44,687 nt of DNA, taken from positions 1 through 44,687 of the forward strand of contig JADMKA010000081.1 of NCBI GenBank assembly GCA_018780145.1, written 5' to 3'. The translations under genes and the position numbers were made by a program. Shown piece after piece: positions 24,505 through 34,700 of the stretch. Under the pieces are notes generated by a model. That model ran no database searches, was not told where the DNA came from, and saw only the letters and a program-made list of their open reading frames with translations. This DNA is from Vitreoscilla sp. Lineage in GTDB: Bacteria > Pseudomonadota > Gammaproteobacteria > Burkholderiales > Burkholderiaceae_C. The number at the start of each line of letters is the position of its first letter. Position 1 is the first letter of the stretch.

Positions 24505-26402
24505 GCCGTCACGCCATCTGGGCCGGCCTGCTGCTGGTGCTGGCCGGCGCCACGCCAGCCTGGGCCCAGGACGCCGAGGCCACTCCCCGGGCGCCGGTGC
24601 TGAGCATCACCGCGCCGGACGACCTGCGCGGCCTGTTGCAGCGCCACCTCGATCTCGCCCGCGCCATCGCCGACCAGAACGCCGCCGCCGCGCCGGCCCA
24701 GGCGCCAGCCGGCTCGGCGTCGGCACCGCTGTCCACTATCGAGATCACCGAGGTCGAGTGGTCGCGCCTGATCGCCGCCGCGCCAGCCCAGGCCCGCAGC
24801 CTGGTGCAGGCCGAGGGCTATTTCGCCGCGAAGGCCCATGTCGAGCGCGACGGCGCCGAGGTCCGGCTGACGCTGGAGCCTGGCCCCGCGGCCCGGGTGC
24901 GCAGCGTGGTGCTGGATTCGCAGGGCGAGCTCGGCGAGGCCGTCGAGCGCGGCGACCCCGCGGCGAGCGCGCTGCTGAGGTCGCTGCAGGCCGCCTGGCC
25001 ACTGGGCCCGGGCGCGCACTTCCGCAATGGCGACTGGTCCGCCGCCAAGAACGCCCTCATCGCCCGCCTGCGCGCCGAGGGCTATGCCAGCGCCACCTGG
25101 AGCGGCACGGCGGCCGAGATCGGCGAGGCCGAGGCTGGCGCCGCGCCTCAGGTGCGCATCTTCGTGGTCGCCGACAGCGGCCCGCTGTACCGTGCCGGGC
25201 CACCGGAGCAGATCGCGGTCAGCGGGCTGGTCCACCACGGGGTGGACCGGGTTCGCGCCCTGGCCGGCTTGGCCGAAGGCGCACCGCTCAGCGAGACGCG
25301 CCTGCTCGACTACCAGGAGCGCCTGCTGCGCACCGGCCTGTTCGACCAGGCCGCCGTCAGCCTGGACCCGGACGCCGCGCTCGCCGGCCAGGCCCGCGTG
25401 CTGGTGCAGCTGAAGGAGGCCGCGCTGCAGGGCGCCACGCTGGGCGTGGGCTACAGCGCCAACACCGGCCCGCGAGCCACCGCCGAGTACGTGCACCGCC
25501 GGGCCTTCGGCTTCGCCGCCACGGCGCGCAACAAGGTCGAGTACGGCCGTGACCGCCAGGCCTGGGACGGTGAGATCTCCACCCACCCCAATGCCGCGAT
25601 GCAACGCTTTCTGCTCGGCGGCACCTACGAGCTGTTGAAGACAGACACCGACCAGGTCATCTCGCAGCGCGCGCGCATCGGCCGCTCGGAAGACCTGCCC
25701 GGCCTCGAGCGCCTGGCCTACACCGAGTTCGAGCGGGCCAACGAATGCGAGCTGGTCAACGAGCACACCGCCAACTGCGTGACCCTGCGTGCGGTGTCGC
25801 TGAACCTGCACCACACCTGGCGGCGGCTCGACAACGCGGTGCTGCCCACCCGCGGCTACGCGCTGAACCTGCAGGTGGGCGGCGGCCAGGCCACCGGCAC
25901 CGCCGACTGGAAGGCGCCCGAGGACCGCCCCCGCACCGGCCCCTTCGGCCGCCTGTACGGCCGCGCCACCGGCTACCTGCCGCTGGGCCAGGATTGGCAC
26001 GCCGAAGGCCGGCTCGAACTCGGTGGCGTGCTCACCCGCGCCAGCATCCTGGTGCCCGATTCGCAGCGCTTCCGTGCCGGTGGCGACGATTCCGTGCGCG
26101 GCTACCCCTATCGCACGTTGGCCCCCTTGACCGACAAGGGCGCCGTCACCGGCGGCCGGCTGCTGTTCACCGCCAGTGCCGAGGTGGCCCACCCCGTCTC
26201 GCGCAACATGCCCTCGGTCTGGTGGGCCAGCTTCATCGACGCCGGCCGCGCCGCCGACAGCGTGCAGGACCTGAAGCCTGCCCTCGGCTACGGCGTCGGC
26301 GTGCGCTGGCGCAGCCCCGTGGGCCCGCTCAAGCTCGACTGGGCCTGGGGCCAGGAGCTGAAGGCGTCGCGCATCCACCTCAGCGTGGGCATCGCCTTCT
26401 GA
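24501..26402 (+). CDS. tamA: TamA-like outer membrane translocation/assembly protein
   Basis: A 633-aa outer-membrane protein of the BamA/TamA (Omp85) superfamily. A signal peptide (MSRHAIWAGLLLVLAGATPAWA) is followed by POTRA-like segments (VEGYFAAKAHVERD-type, LVHHGVDRVRALAGLAEGAPL) up to about residue 300 and then a 16-strand-type barrel. FRAGGDDSVRGYPYRTL is the conserved lid-lock-like motif of the family, and the protein ends in the beta-signal IHLSVGIAF with a terminal Phe. TamA and TamB together assist outer-membrane protein or lipid transport. Start overlaps the VWA stop and its own stop overlaps the TamB start, so the three genes are a coupled operon. Confidence 0.92.
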   Translation: MSRHAIWAGLLLVLAGATPAWAQDAEATPRAPVLSITAPDDLRGLLQRHLDLARAIADQNAAAAPAQAPAGSASAPLSTIEITEVEWSRLIAAAPAQARSLVQAEGYFAAKAHVERDGAEVRLTLEPGPAARVRSVVLDSQGELGEAVERGDPAASALLRSLQAAWPLGPGAHFRNGDWSAAKNALIARLRAEGYASATWSGTAAEIGEAEAGAAPQVRIFVVADSGPLYRAGPPEQIAVSGLVHHGVDRVRALAGLAEGAPLSETRLLDYQERLLRTGLFDQAAVSLDPDAALAGQARVLVQLKEAALQGATLGVGYSANTGPRATAEYVHRRAFGFAATARNKVEYGRDRQAWDGEISTHPNAAMQRFLLGGTYELLKTDTDQVISQRARIGRSEDLPGLERLAYTEFERANECELVNEHTANCVTLRAVSLNLHHTWRRLDNAVLPTRGYALNLQVGGGQATGTADWKAPEDRPRTGPFGRLYGRATGYLPLGQDWHAEGRLELGGVLTRASILVPDSQRFRAGGDDSVRGYPYRTLAPLTDKGAVTGGRLLFTASAEVAHPVSRNMPSVWWASFIDAGRAADSVQDLKPALGYGVGVRWRSPVGPLKLDWAWGQELKASRIHLSVGIAF

Positions 26403-29400
26403 TGGCCGAACCGCACACGCCCGCCCCCACCCGGCCTCGGGCCTGGCGCCGGTGGGTGCTGGCCGGGCTGGCCGGTGCCACCCTGCTGGCCGGCACGGCC
26501 GCCTGGCTGGTTCGCAGCGAGAGCGGCGCCGCCGCCTTGCTGGCGCGTGTGCCCGGCCTGCGGGCCGAGGGCGTGCAGGGCAGCCTGCTCGGCGGCGACC
26601 TGTCGATCAAACGGCTGCAACTGGACATCTCCGGCAGCCTCCTCACCCTCGACAAGGTGCAGGTCGTCGGCCTGGAGACCGCCTTTCGGTTCGGCTTGGC
26701 GCCGGGCGCGCCGCGTTGGGGGCTTCAGGTGAAGTCCCTGAGTGCTGAATCCGCCCGTTGGCAATCCGGCCCCTCCACCGGGACGGCCTCGGCGCCCACG
26801 GACCTTCACCTGCCGCTGGCCCTGGACCTGGCGGCACTGCACCTGGCCCGACTGCAGATCGACGATCTGCCCCCGTTGCGCGGGTTGCACGGCCAGTTGG
26901 CCCTCGGCGACGCCGGCGGCACCCGCCACCGCCTCCAATCCCTGCGCTGGGCCAGCGACCGCGCGCACGGCGAGATCCATGGCGAAATCGGCACGGGCGG
27001 GGCGCTGCCAGTGCAGCTCGACGCCACCGTGAACAGCCTCGACGGTGCCGCCACCGCCTGGCAGGCGCAGCTCGCGCTGAAGGGCCCGCTGGCCCGCCCG
27101 CAGGCCACCGCGCGCCTGTCCGGCCCCGGGGCCAACGCGCCGGCACTCGATGCCGAGGCCACGCTGGCCCCCTTCGCGGCCTGGCCGCTGGCTGCGCTGG
27201 ACTTGCGCACCCGCGAGCTCGATCTCGCGGCGCTGCACGCCAGCGCCCCGCGCACCCGCCTGCGCGGCACAGTGAAGATCCTCACCCATGGCTTGGCCGC
27301 AGAGGCCCAGGCCGACGCGGTGATCGACAACGATGCCCCGGGCCGCTGGGACGCCGGCCAACTGCCCATCCGCCACCTGCAGCTCAGCGCGCGCGGCCAG
27401 CCGCAGTCGCTGGGCCGGCTGACGCTGCAGGCCCTGGTGGTCGAGCTCGGCGGCGAAGCGGCCGGCGGGCGGCTGAGTGGCGGCGGCGACTGGCTCCCCG
27501 AAGGCGGCAGCCAGGCCCTGAACCTGACCCTGCGGCTCGACGCGTTGCGGCCGGCCGCGCTCGACCGCCGGCTCCCGGCCATGAGCCTCTCCGGCCCGCT
27601 CACCGTGCAACTGCGCGGCCTGCCGGCACTCGACGCCACCGCCACCGCCACCACACCGGTGGCCACCGTCACCGGCACGCTGGACGGCCGCCTCGATGCG
27701 CCCCGTGCTGGTGCCGCGACCCCGGCGGTGCAACTCGTGGTCGACGCCGACCTGAGCCGGCAGGCCCTGGTGCTGCGCCAGGCCCGGGCCACCGCCGGTG
27801 ACGCCAGCGCCACCCTGGCCGGTGAGCTGGGCTTCGGCCCGGGCGCCGGCGGCCTGCCGCTGCAGTGGAAGGCCCAGGGCCGGCTGCAGGCGTTCGATCC
27901 CCTGCTCTGGTTCCCCGGCGCGGCACCGGCCGGCCCGCGCGGGCCGACGCGGCTGAATGCCCAGCTCGACGGTGGCGGCCGCATCACCGAGCCGGTCTCG
28001 CTGCGCGGCTGGGCCGGCCAGGTGGCCGTGCAGCTGCAGCCCAGCCAATGGACCGGCGTGCCGCTGCAAGGCGAGCTCAACGCCAGCCGCGTGGAGGGCC
28101 GTGCCGCCACCGTGGCGGCGCGCGCCGAGGCCGCCGGCAACCGGCTGGCCCTTGACCTGCAAGATGCCAGCGACGGCCTCGCCGGCCAGGCCACCGCCAC
28201 GCTCGACGCCCCGGCGCTGGCAGCGCTGGCGCCGCTGTGGGCCAGCCTGCCGGAGCCCCTGCGCACCTGGCTGCCACGCGGCGGCACCGCCCAGGGCCGG
28301 GCCACCGGAAAGTGGCCCGCCGACACGCCCGCCGCCACCGAGTGGCAGGCCGAGCTGAAGGCCAGCGGGCTGCAGAACCCCCGCTGGCGCGCCGACACCG
28401 TGACTGCCCAGGCCCAGGGCCGAGGCTGGGGGGATGACGCACTGTCCGCCACGGTCGACGGCGCCCGGCTGGAGTCGGATGGCGCCAAGCTCGACACCCT
28501 GCATGCCGAGCTGCGCGGCAGCCTGCGTGAGCACCAGTTCAGCCTGCAGGCCGCGAGCCCGTTGCGCCCACCGGCTTGGGCCGAGAGCCTGCTCGGTGCC
28601 CATGCCGGCAGCGGCAGCCGAGTGCAACTCGCTGCCAGCGGGCGCTGGCTGCCGGAACCCACCGGCGCCGGCCGATGGGAGGGCCGCGTCGCCCGCCTGC
28701 AAGGGCAGGCCGGCGACGGCTCCGGCCAGCCCTGGCTGGCCGCGCAGGACCTGCTGCTGCGCCTGGCCTGGGACCCCCAGGGTCGCGTCACGCTGGCCCA
28801 GGCCGACCCGGGCCGCGTGGCCTTGCCCGGCACCGCACTGCGCTGGAGCGAGGCCAGCTACCGCACCACCCCTGCCAGCAGCACGCCGCGGCTGGCGCTG
28901 AAGGCCCAGATCGAACCCTTCGAGCTGGCGCCTTTGCTGGCCCGCGCCCAGCCGGAGCTGGGCTGGCGCGGCGACCTGGTGCTGGGCGGCGAGATCGACA
29001 TCCGGGCCGACGAGCGCTTCGACGCCGACATCGTCTTCGAGCGGCAGAAGGGGGACCTCAGCGTGGCAGACGACGTGCGAAACAGCGCCACGCCGCACCG
29101 CCCGCTGGGCTTGAGCGACCTGCGCCTGGGCCTCGCCGCGCATGGCGGCACCTGGCACTTCACCGCGGGACTGGCCGGCCGCCAGCTGGGCGAGATGGCC
29201 GGCGTGGCCACGGTGCACACCAGCCCGGCCGCCTCATGGCCAGCGGCCGACGCGCCGATGGACGGCACCTTCCAGCTCCACGTGGCGCAGCTGGCGGCCT
29301 GGGGCGGCTGGGTGCCGCCGGGCTGGCGCCTGGGCGGAGACCTGCAGAGCGCGGCCTCGATCGGCGGGCGCTGGGGTGCGCCAGAGTTCAGCGGCAAGCT

Positions 29401-30553
29401 GGTCGGCCGCGGCCTGGAGATCCGAAATGCCCTTCAGGGCGTGCAGTTCAAGGACGGCGACGTCGAGATCAGCCTCAAGGGCGACAAGGCCCAGATCGAG
29501 CGGTTCGAATGGCACGGTGGCGAAGGCGGCCTCCTGCAGGTGACCGGCGGGGCCACGCTGGGCAAGGCGCCCGAGGCGCAGCTGCAGCTGAAGGCCGAGC
29601 GCCTGCGGGTGCTGGGCCGCATCGACCGCCGGCTCGTCACCACCGGCCAGGTCAGCCTGCTGCTGCGCCCGCGGTCGGCCGTGCTGAGCGGCCAGATGCA
29701 GGTCGACGAAGGACTGTTCGATTTCAGCCGTGGCGACGCGCCGACGCTGGACGACGACGTGGTGTTCGCCGGGGCGCCGGCTGCGTCGGCACCGGCCGCC
29801 GAGCCCGGCACACCCGAGGGCGAAGCCGCCGTGCAGCGCCCCTTCAGCACCCAGCTGGATGTGACACTGGGCCTCGGCTCGGCTCTGCGCGTCAAGGGCC
29901 GCGGGCTGGAGACGCTGCTGCGCGGCGACCTGCGCATCACCAACCCCGGCAACCGGCTGGCCGTGCGGGGTGACGTCAACACCGAGCGCGGCACCTACCG
30001 CGCCTATGGCCAGAAGCTGGAGATCGAGCGCGGCCGCCTGTCCTTCACCGGCCCGGTGGACGACCCGCGGCTGGACATCCTCGCGGTGCGGCCGAACCTC
30101 GATGTCGTGGTCGGCGTGGCCGTCACCGGCACCGCGCTGAACCCGCGCGTGCGCCTGACCAGCGAGCCCGAGATGAGCGACACCGACAAGCTCTCCTGGC
30201 TGGTCATGGGCCGCGCCTCGGAGGGCCTGGGCCGGGCCGATTCCGCGCTGTTGCAGCGCGCGGCCGTGGCCCTGCTGGCCGGTGAAGGCGAGGCGCCGAC
30301 CGACGCCTTCCTGGCCAACATCGGCCTGTCGGATTTCGGGGTGCGGCAGACCGGTGAAGGCGCCGAGCAGACCACCACAGTCTCGCTCGGCAAGCAGCTC
30401 TCGCGGCGCTGGTACCTGGGCTACGAACGCAGCGTCAACGCCACCGTCGGCACCTGGCAGCTGATCTACCGCATCGCCCAGCGCTTCACGCTGCGCGCGC
30501 AATCCGGCGAGGACAGCGCGCTCGACCTGATCTGGACCTGGCGCTGGGATTGA
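26402..30553 (+). CDS. tamB: TamB-like translocation and assembly protein
   Basis: A 1383-aa inner-membrane-anchored AsmA/TamB family protein. One N-terminal membrane helix (about residues 17-37) is followed by a very long beta-rich periplasmic region and the DUF490 C-terminal domain. The latter shows GDVNTERGTYRAYGQKLEIE, WLVMGRASEGLGRADSALLQR and the end SLGKQLSRRWYLGYERSV with an aromatic C-terminus (IWTWRWD). It would form a groove bridging the two membranes and dock on TamA. E. coli TamB is about 1260 aa, so this is slightly longer. The ATG shares its A with the tamA stop codon. A long antisense frame runs through it and is considered an artefact. Confidence 0.93.
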   Translation: MAEPHTPAPTRPRAWRRWVLAGLAGATLLAGTAAWLVRSESGAAALLARVPGLRAEGVQGSLLGGDLSIKRLQLDISGSLLTLDKVQVVGLETAFRFGLAPGAPRWGLQVKSLSAESARWQSGPSTGTASAPTDLHLPLALDLAALHLARLQIDDLPPLRGLHGQLALGDAGGTRHRLQSLRWASDRAHGEIHGEIGTGGALPVQLDATVNSLDGAATAWQAQLALKGPLARPQATARLSGPGANAPALDAEATLAPFAAWPLAALDLRTRELDLAALHASAPRTRLRGTVKILTHGLAAEAQADAVIDNDAPGRWDAGQLPIRHLQLSARGQPQSLGRLTLQALVVELGGEAAGGRLSGGGDWLPEGGSQALNLTLRLDALRPAALDRRLPAMSLSGPLTVQLRGLPALDATATATTPVATVTGTLDGRLDAPRAGAATPAVQLVVDADLSRQALVLRQARATAGDASATLAGELGFGPGAGGLPLQWKAQGRLQAFDPLLWFPGAAPAGPRGPTRLNAQLDGGGRITEPVSLRGWAGQVAVQLQPSQWTGVPLQGELNASRVEGRAATVAARAEAAGNRLALDLQDASDGLAGQATATLDAPALAALAPLWASLPEPLRTWLPRGGTAQGRATGKWPADTPAATEWQAELKASGLQNPRWRADTVTAQAQGRGWGDDALSATVDGARLESDGAKLDTLHAELRGSLREHQFSLQAASPLRPPAWAESLLGAHAGSGSRVQLAASGRWLPEPTGAGRWEGRVARLQGQAGDGSGQPWLAAQDLLLRLAWDPQGRVTLAQADPGRVALPGTALRWSEASYRTTPASSTPRLALKAQIEPFELAPLLARAQPELGWRGDLVLGGEIDIRADERFDADIVFERQKGDLSVADDVRNSATPHRPLGLSDLRLGLAAHGGTWHFTAGLAGRQLGEMAGVATVHTSPAASWPAADAPMDGTFQLHVAQLAAWGGWVPPGWRLGGDLQSAASIGGRWGAPEFSGKLVGRGLEIRNALQGVQFKDGDVEISLKGDKAQIERFEWHGGEGGLLQVTGGATLGKAPEAQLQLKAERLRVLGRIDRRLVTTGQVSLLLRPRSAVLSGQMQVDEGLFDFSRGDAPTLDDDVVFAGAPAASAPAAEPGTPEGEAAVQRPFSTQLDVTLGLGSALRVKGRGLETLLRGDLRITNPGNRLAVRGDVNTERGTYRAYGQKLEIERGRLSFTGPVDDPRLDILAVRPNLDVVVGVAVTGTALNPRVRLTSEPEMSDTDKLSWLVMGRASEGLGRADSALLQRAAVALLAGEGEAPTDAFLANIGLSDFGVRQTGEGAEQTTTVSLGKQLSRRWYLGYERSVNATVGTWQLIYRIAQRFTLRAQSGEDSALDLIWTWRWD

Positions 30554-30631
30554 GTCCTTCCCTGGCGCAGCCTGGTGACGCAGAATCGGGCGGCCCATAC
30601 GCCACGCCCCCAGCGTCACCGAGGATCACTG

Positions 30632-31573
30632 ATGCACGCCTCCGTCTGGTTTCGATGCCTCGCCATGGCCCTGGTGTGCGGCGCCGCTGGCGCCCCGATG
30701 GTGGCGGGCGCCGCTTCCTGCGACGGCGCGCCGCTGCCCGGCGTCGGCGGAAAGAACGTCAAGGCCTGGAAGCTGGCCGACGGCGGCATCGCCGCGTTCT
30801 CCGGCATGAACATCAACATCGACGGCTACGGCAAGGCCTACCACCCACGCAACCGCGAGGCCGGCGCCGTTCTGCACCTGTGCGTGGGCGCCCGCATCTG
30901 GCTGCCCGACGGCAGCAGCTACGAAGGCTCAGATCCGCCCTCCAACTGCACCGGCAAGTTCATGACCGACATGGCCAAGATCGCCGCCGCCGGCTGGACG
31001 GACCCGAGTGTGGGCGCGGTGGAGTGGTACGGCGTGGCCGCCGAAGGCTCGGTGAAGATCGCCGGGCGCACCATCAACGGCGTCAAGCCGCTGCTGCAGA
31101 AAGACGGCTCGGGCTTTTACGTTTCGCCCACCTCGCTGGTGGACAGGAACGTGCCCGACAACGCCGACCAACGCCGCTACCCGAACCCCTTGCGCGTCCC
31201 CTCGGCCGTGCTGCCGCGCACGGTGGCACAGCAGGGCATCAAGCTCGGCAGCTTCGGCGTCGCCATCCACGGCAAGACCCAGAAGGCCGTGCCGTTCGTG
31301 GTGGGCGACGGCGGGCCGAAGATCGGCGAGGGCAGCCCGGCACTGGCACGCCAGGTCTCGGGCATGCCCTTGAGCGACGAGATCACCATCAAGACCCGCT
31401 ATGCCGGCCAGGTGGACAAGCCCGAGGTGCTGTGGGTCTTCTTCGGCGGCGAAGCCCTGCCCTACGACCACCAGAAGGAAGGCGACGTGGCCGCGAACGC
31501 CCAGGCCACGTTCGAGCGCTGGGGCGGAACTTCGCGCCTCGCGCAGTGCCTGCAGTCCGTGCCGCGGCCCTGA
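30632..31573 (+). CDS. Exported protein with GH75 chitosanase-like motif
   Basis: A 313-aa protein with a signal peptide (about 27 residues, ending MVAGAASC, so a lipoprotein is not indicated). The segments SGMNINIDGYGKAYHP and VVGDGGPKIGEGSPALARQVSG resemble the core of GH75 chitosanases, where a GDxGPxxKIGEGSxALA pattern surrounds catalytic acids. If so it would cut chitosan-like or related polysaccharides outside the cytoplasm. The first catalytic region is not convincing by eye, so a non-enzymatic homologue is possible. GAGGA precedes the ATG. It follows tamB after 78 bases and could be a separate unit. Confidence 0.6.
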   Translation: MHASVWFRCLAMALVCGAAGAPMVAGAASCDGAPLPGVGGKNVKAWKLADGGIAAFSGMNINIDGYGKAYHPRNREAGAVLHLCVGARIWLPDGSSYEGSDPPSNCTGKFMTDMAKIAAAGWTDPSVGAVEWYGVAAEGSVKIAGRTINGVKPLLQKDGSGFYVSPTSLVDRNVPDNADQRRYPNPLRVPSAVLPRTVAQQGIKLGSFGVAIHGKTQKAVPFVVGDGGPKIGEGSPALARQVSGMPLSDEITIKTRYAGQVDKPEVLWVFFGGEALPYDHQKEGDVAANAQATFERWGGTSRLAQCLQSVPRP

Positions 31574-31624
31574 GGGCACCGCTACTCCGTTCCCGCCTCC
31601 GCAAGCGATTGACACTTCAATCGT

Positions 31625-31644
31625 GTGGGCGTCGAAACGCCCCC
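31625..31644 (+). terminator. Weak hairpin after the GH75-like gene
   Basis: GGGCGT-CGAA-ACGCCC forms a short stem with a stable CGAA tetraloop some 50 bases past the stop codon of the exported protein gene and 120 bases before the next gene. It has no T-tract, so intrinsic termination is doubtful. Confidence 0.3.
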
Positions 31645-31763
31645 ACTGAGTCTGGCCTGAAGGGGCGTGCATTCACGCCGCCGCAGTCCTAAAGGATGCG
31701 GATGCCGGGCAGGCACAGGGCGCGTACAACCCGGGACGCGAATTGACGCAGAAGAGGCGCACC

Positions 31764-34700
31764 ATGAAACCTGCTGCCATCTGGCTGATCCTGGCCTGCA
31801 TCTGGCTCCTGTGCCACGTGTGGCTGCTGCCCTTGACGAAGCGCAGCTGGCTTGCCGCCACCATGCGCGGCAAGCTCGCGCGCGCTGGAACCCTCGTCGT
31901 GCTGGAGAAGCTGCATGAGCTGGCGGCCATCGGCGTGATCGCCATCAGCGCGGTGGTGGTGCTGACGTGGATATGCGCATGGCTTGCCACCGGGTCAACC
32001 GGGGCACCGCAGGCCGTCCTCGCAACGGCCACCTCGGTCTATGAGGCGACCAAGAACGTGGGGGAGCAGTACGGCACCGTGCTCGGCGTCCTGGCCCTGG
32101 GCGGTGCGGTGATCTCACTCTGGCTGGCCGCACGCCATGCCCGGCGCTGCGTCTCGCAGGCCTGGGTTGCCGGTGCCGAGGCCATGCACAAGCGGCTCAT
32201 CGAGGATCCGGCGGTGCTGGCGTCGGTGCGCCAGCAGGCCGAGTTGCGCCCGGCCGTCGAGCGCATTGACGAGCTCGCCGCCCGATTGGCAGGGGGCGAC
32301 AGCGACGCGGGCCCGCCATTGACCGATGCGCAACAACGCGACGCACATGAGGAGATCTCACGACTGCTCTCCGTGATCGCCATCGAGCTGGCACAGAAGG
32401 AGATCGGCTTCGAAGACGCCCTGGCCCGCGCGACGCTGGGCGATGCCCAGCCAAGCCGGTGGACGCGGCTCATGCGCATGTTGGCGAGCGAGCAGCTCGG
32501 CAAGGACCTCGGATTCATCAAGAAGCCGCTGTCGCGTGTGACCACCGGGCTGTTGGTGGTCTCGCTGATCGGCTGGAGCGCCGAGCCGCTGGCGAACAGC
32601 CTGCAACTCGCCGTGAACAATCTGCGTGTCAACGTGCTGGACCAGCAGGTGCAACGCGAGCTGGGCGAGGCGATTTCGAAGGCGCCTCCGCCGCGAGCCG
32701 ACGAGCCCATGTCCGCGGAGTCATCGGCAGGTGCGGTTCACACGGCACAGTCAGCTACGCGCCTGCTGGCTCGGGCGGCCACGCGGGATCTCGCGCGCAG
32801 CGGCTTGCTGGACCGCATGGCGAGAGTCGAGCGCTCGTTCGCGAACGAGGCGGAGTTCGTCCGAAACGCGATCTCGGACCAGCACTTCGCGGCCGGCACC
32901 GCACCCGACAGTGTGACCAAGGTCCGCGAGGAGGTTGCCAAGTCGGTCACGCAACCGTCTGCAAAGGCGCCAGCAGCGGCGATCACCGAGGAGGCTCTGG
33001 CGCGGGAAATCGGGCCCAGCATCGAGCGCTTTCAGGCGGAGCAACCAGGACGATTTCAACGCTGGGCCGTCGCGATTGAGCGGCGCTACGCCAACCCCGT
33101 GGGCGCACTTGACGCCCAGGGCAAACTGATAGAGCAGGTCGTGGATGCAGCATTCGACGAACTCGGTCGCACGCCAAGTTCCGAAGTCGAAAGGCAAGCC
33201 CAAACGCTGGCCAAGGACTTCGGCAAGGAAGCTGTCAAGACCCTGGCGAGGTCACGAGCCAAGGTCTTGGTGACTGATGCGCTCATCGGATCCGTCCGGC
33301 CCGAGGTGGATGCTGCGGCGAAGCAGTTCGTCTTCGAGTCGTCGTCGGCCACGCGAAGGTTCGTGGAAGGTCTCGCTGCCGCGGAGGGCCAGGGCTGGAC
33401 GAACTCAGCCGCCTATCAGCGTGAGGTGAAATCGGTTCAGGCGGTGGCAGAGAAGGTGGCCGCCTTGCACGAACCGGAGGCACGCGCGGCACTACAAGAA
33501 CGCCTTGGTGGCTATGACAGACTGTTTCCGCGGGACCTGCCCGGCGCCCTGCCACCAGCCGGTGAAACACCCGGATTCGGGTCGGCTGGCGGTGGCGGTG
33601 GCGGTGGCGGTGGGGGTGGCGGTGGTGGAGCCCAACGTGCCAGCCCCGGCGGCGGGCACGGCTTTGCGCAGTCACGGGCCACGAGCTTCCACCTCGCCTC
33701 GCGCAGCTTCCGTGTGCGCGGTGTCCTGATCGGCCAGGACTTGAAGGCCGGTGGTGTCACCGCCGACGGATTCGACTGGACTCTCCGACCCGCCCAAGGC
33801 GAAGCACCGACTCGGCTCACGCTGAAGGTTCGGCAGAACGAACGCTGGGTGGCGCTCGGCGACTTCGATGCTGGTGTCGTCAATCAGGCGCTTCGATACG
33901 CCTCGGACAAGCGTGTCGTGGCAACAACCATCACACCCGGCGACGGTAAGGTCATCGGGCGCATCACCTACCTGCACCCGGTGCTGGCCGACACGCCGCT
34001 GGGCTGCCGGGTCGTCGAGGCGGACCGGTTCATCGACACCTTCTCCTTTCGCAACCGCACGCAAGCCCCCGCCGCAGGTCTGGCCGTGTTGGCTTCCGAC
34101 CGCGTACAGATGGGTCAGTGGATGAGCTGGGTCGAGTTGACCGAGGCCCTGGCTGGCCTGCGCGCGGGCCAGGCCTGCCCGCGCGAGGACCTGGGGCGGC
34201 TGATCCGAACCCGCAAACTGGGCGCGGTGCATTTCTCGCCTGGCATGCAGCAGGCGCTGGATGCCTTCATGGCCACCGAGGACAAGAAGGACCCGGATTC
34301 GACGCGCGTGCTGCGCACCGCGCTCGCCTGCTCGGCCGGCGACGATACGGCGTTCGTCGGCTGCTTGTGTGAGAAGGCGTCTGGCCGCGGCCTGCCGTCC
34401 ACGTACTGGTTCCCCGAGGATCACACCTCGCAGTTCCGCGAACGCAACACGTCGGCTGGGCCTGGCTGGGCCTGGATGCAACGCTCCGCCACCCGCCTGG
34501 ACCACGTCGACCTGTGGGTACACACGACGTTTTCGCTCCGCGATGCGAGCCGCCAGGGCATGGAGATCGACGAATCCACCGCCTCGGCGGTGGACTTCCC
34601 AAAGGCGCAGTTGGCGTCCCTGCGCCAGCAGGTGGCCGAGCAGTTGCCCGCCTACCTGCGAGAGCAGCTTGGCAGCCCAACGTATGACGAGTTCATGGCG

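Noticed and set aside
26288-29218. A 976-codon open frame antisense to tamB
   Set aside because: Low-complexity Gly/Gln/Ala-rich translation without domains; tamB on the other strand has clear family motifs.
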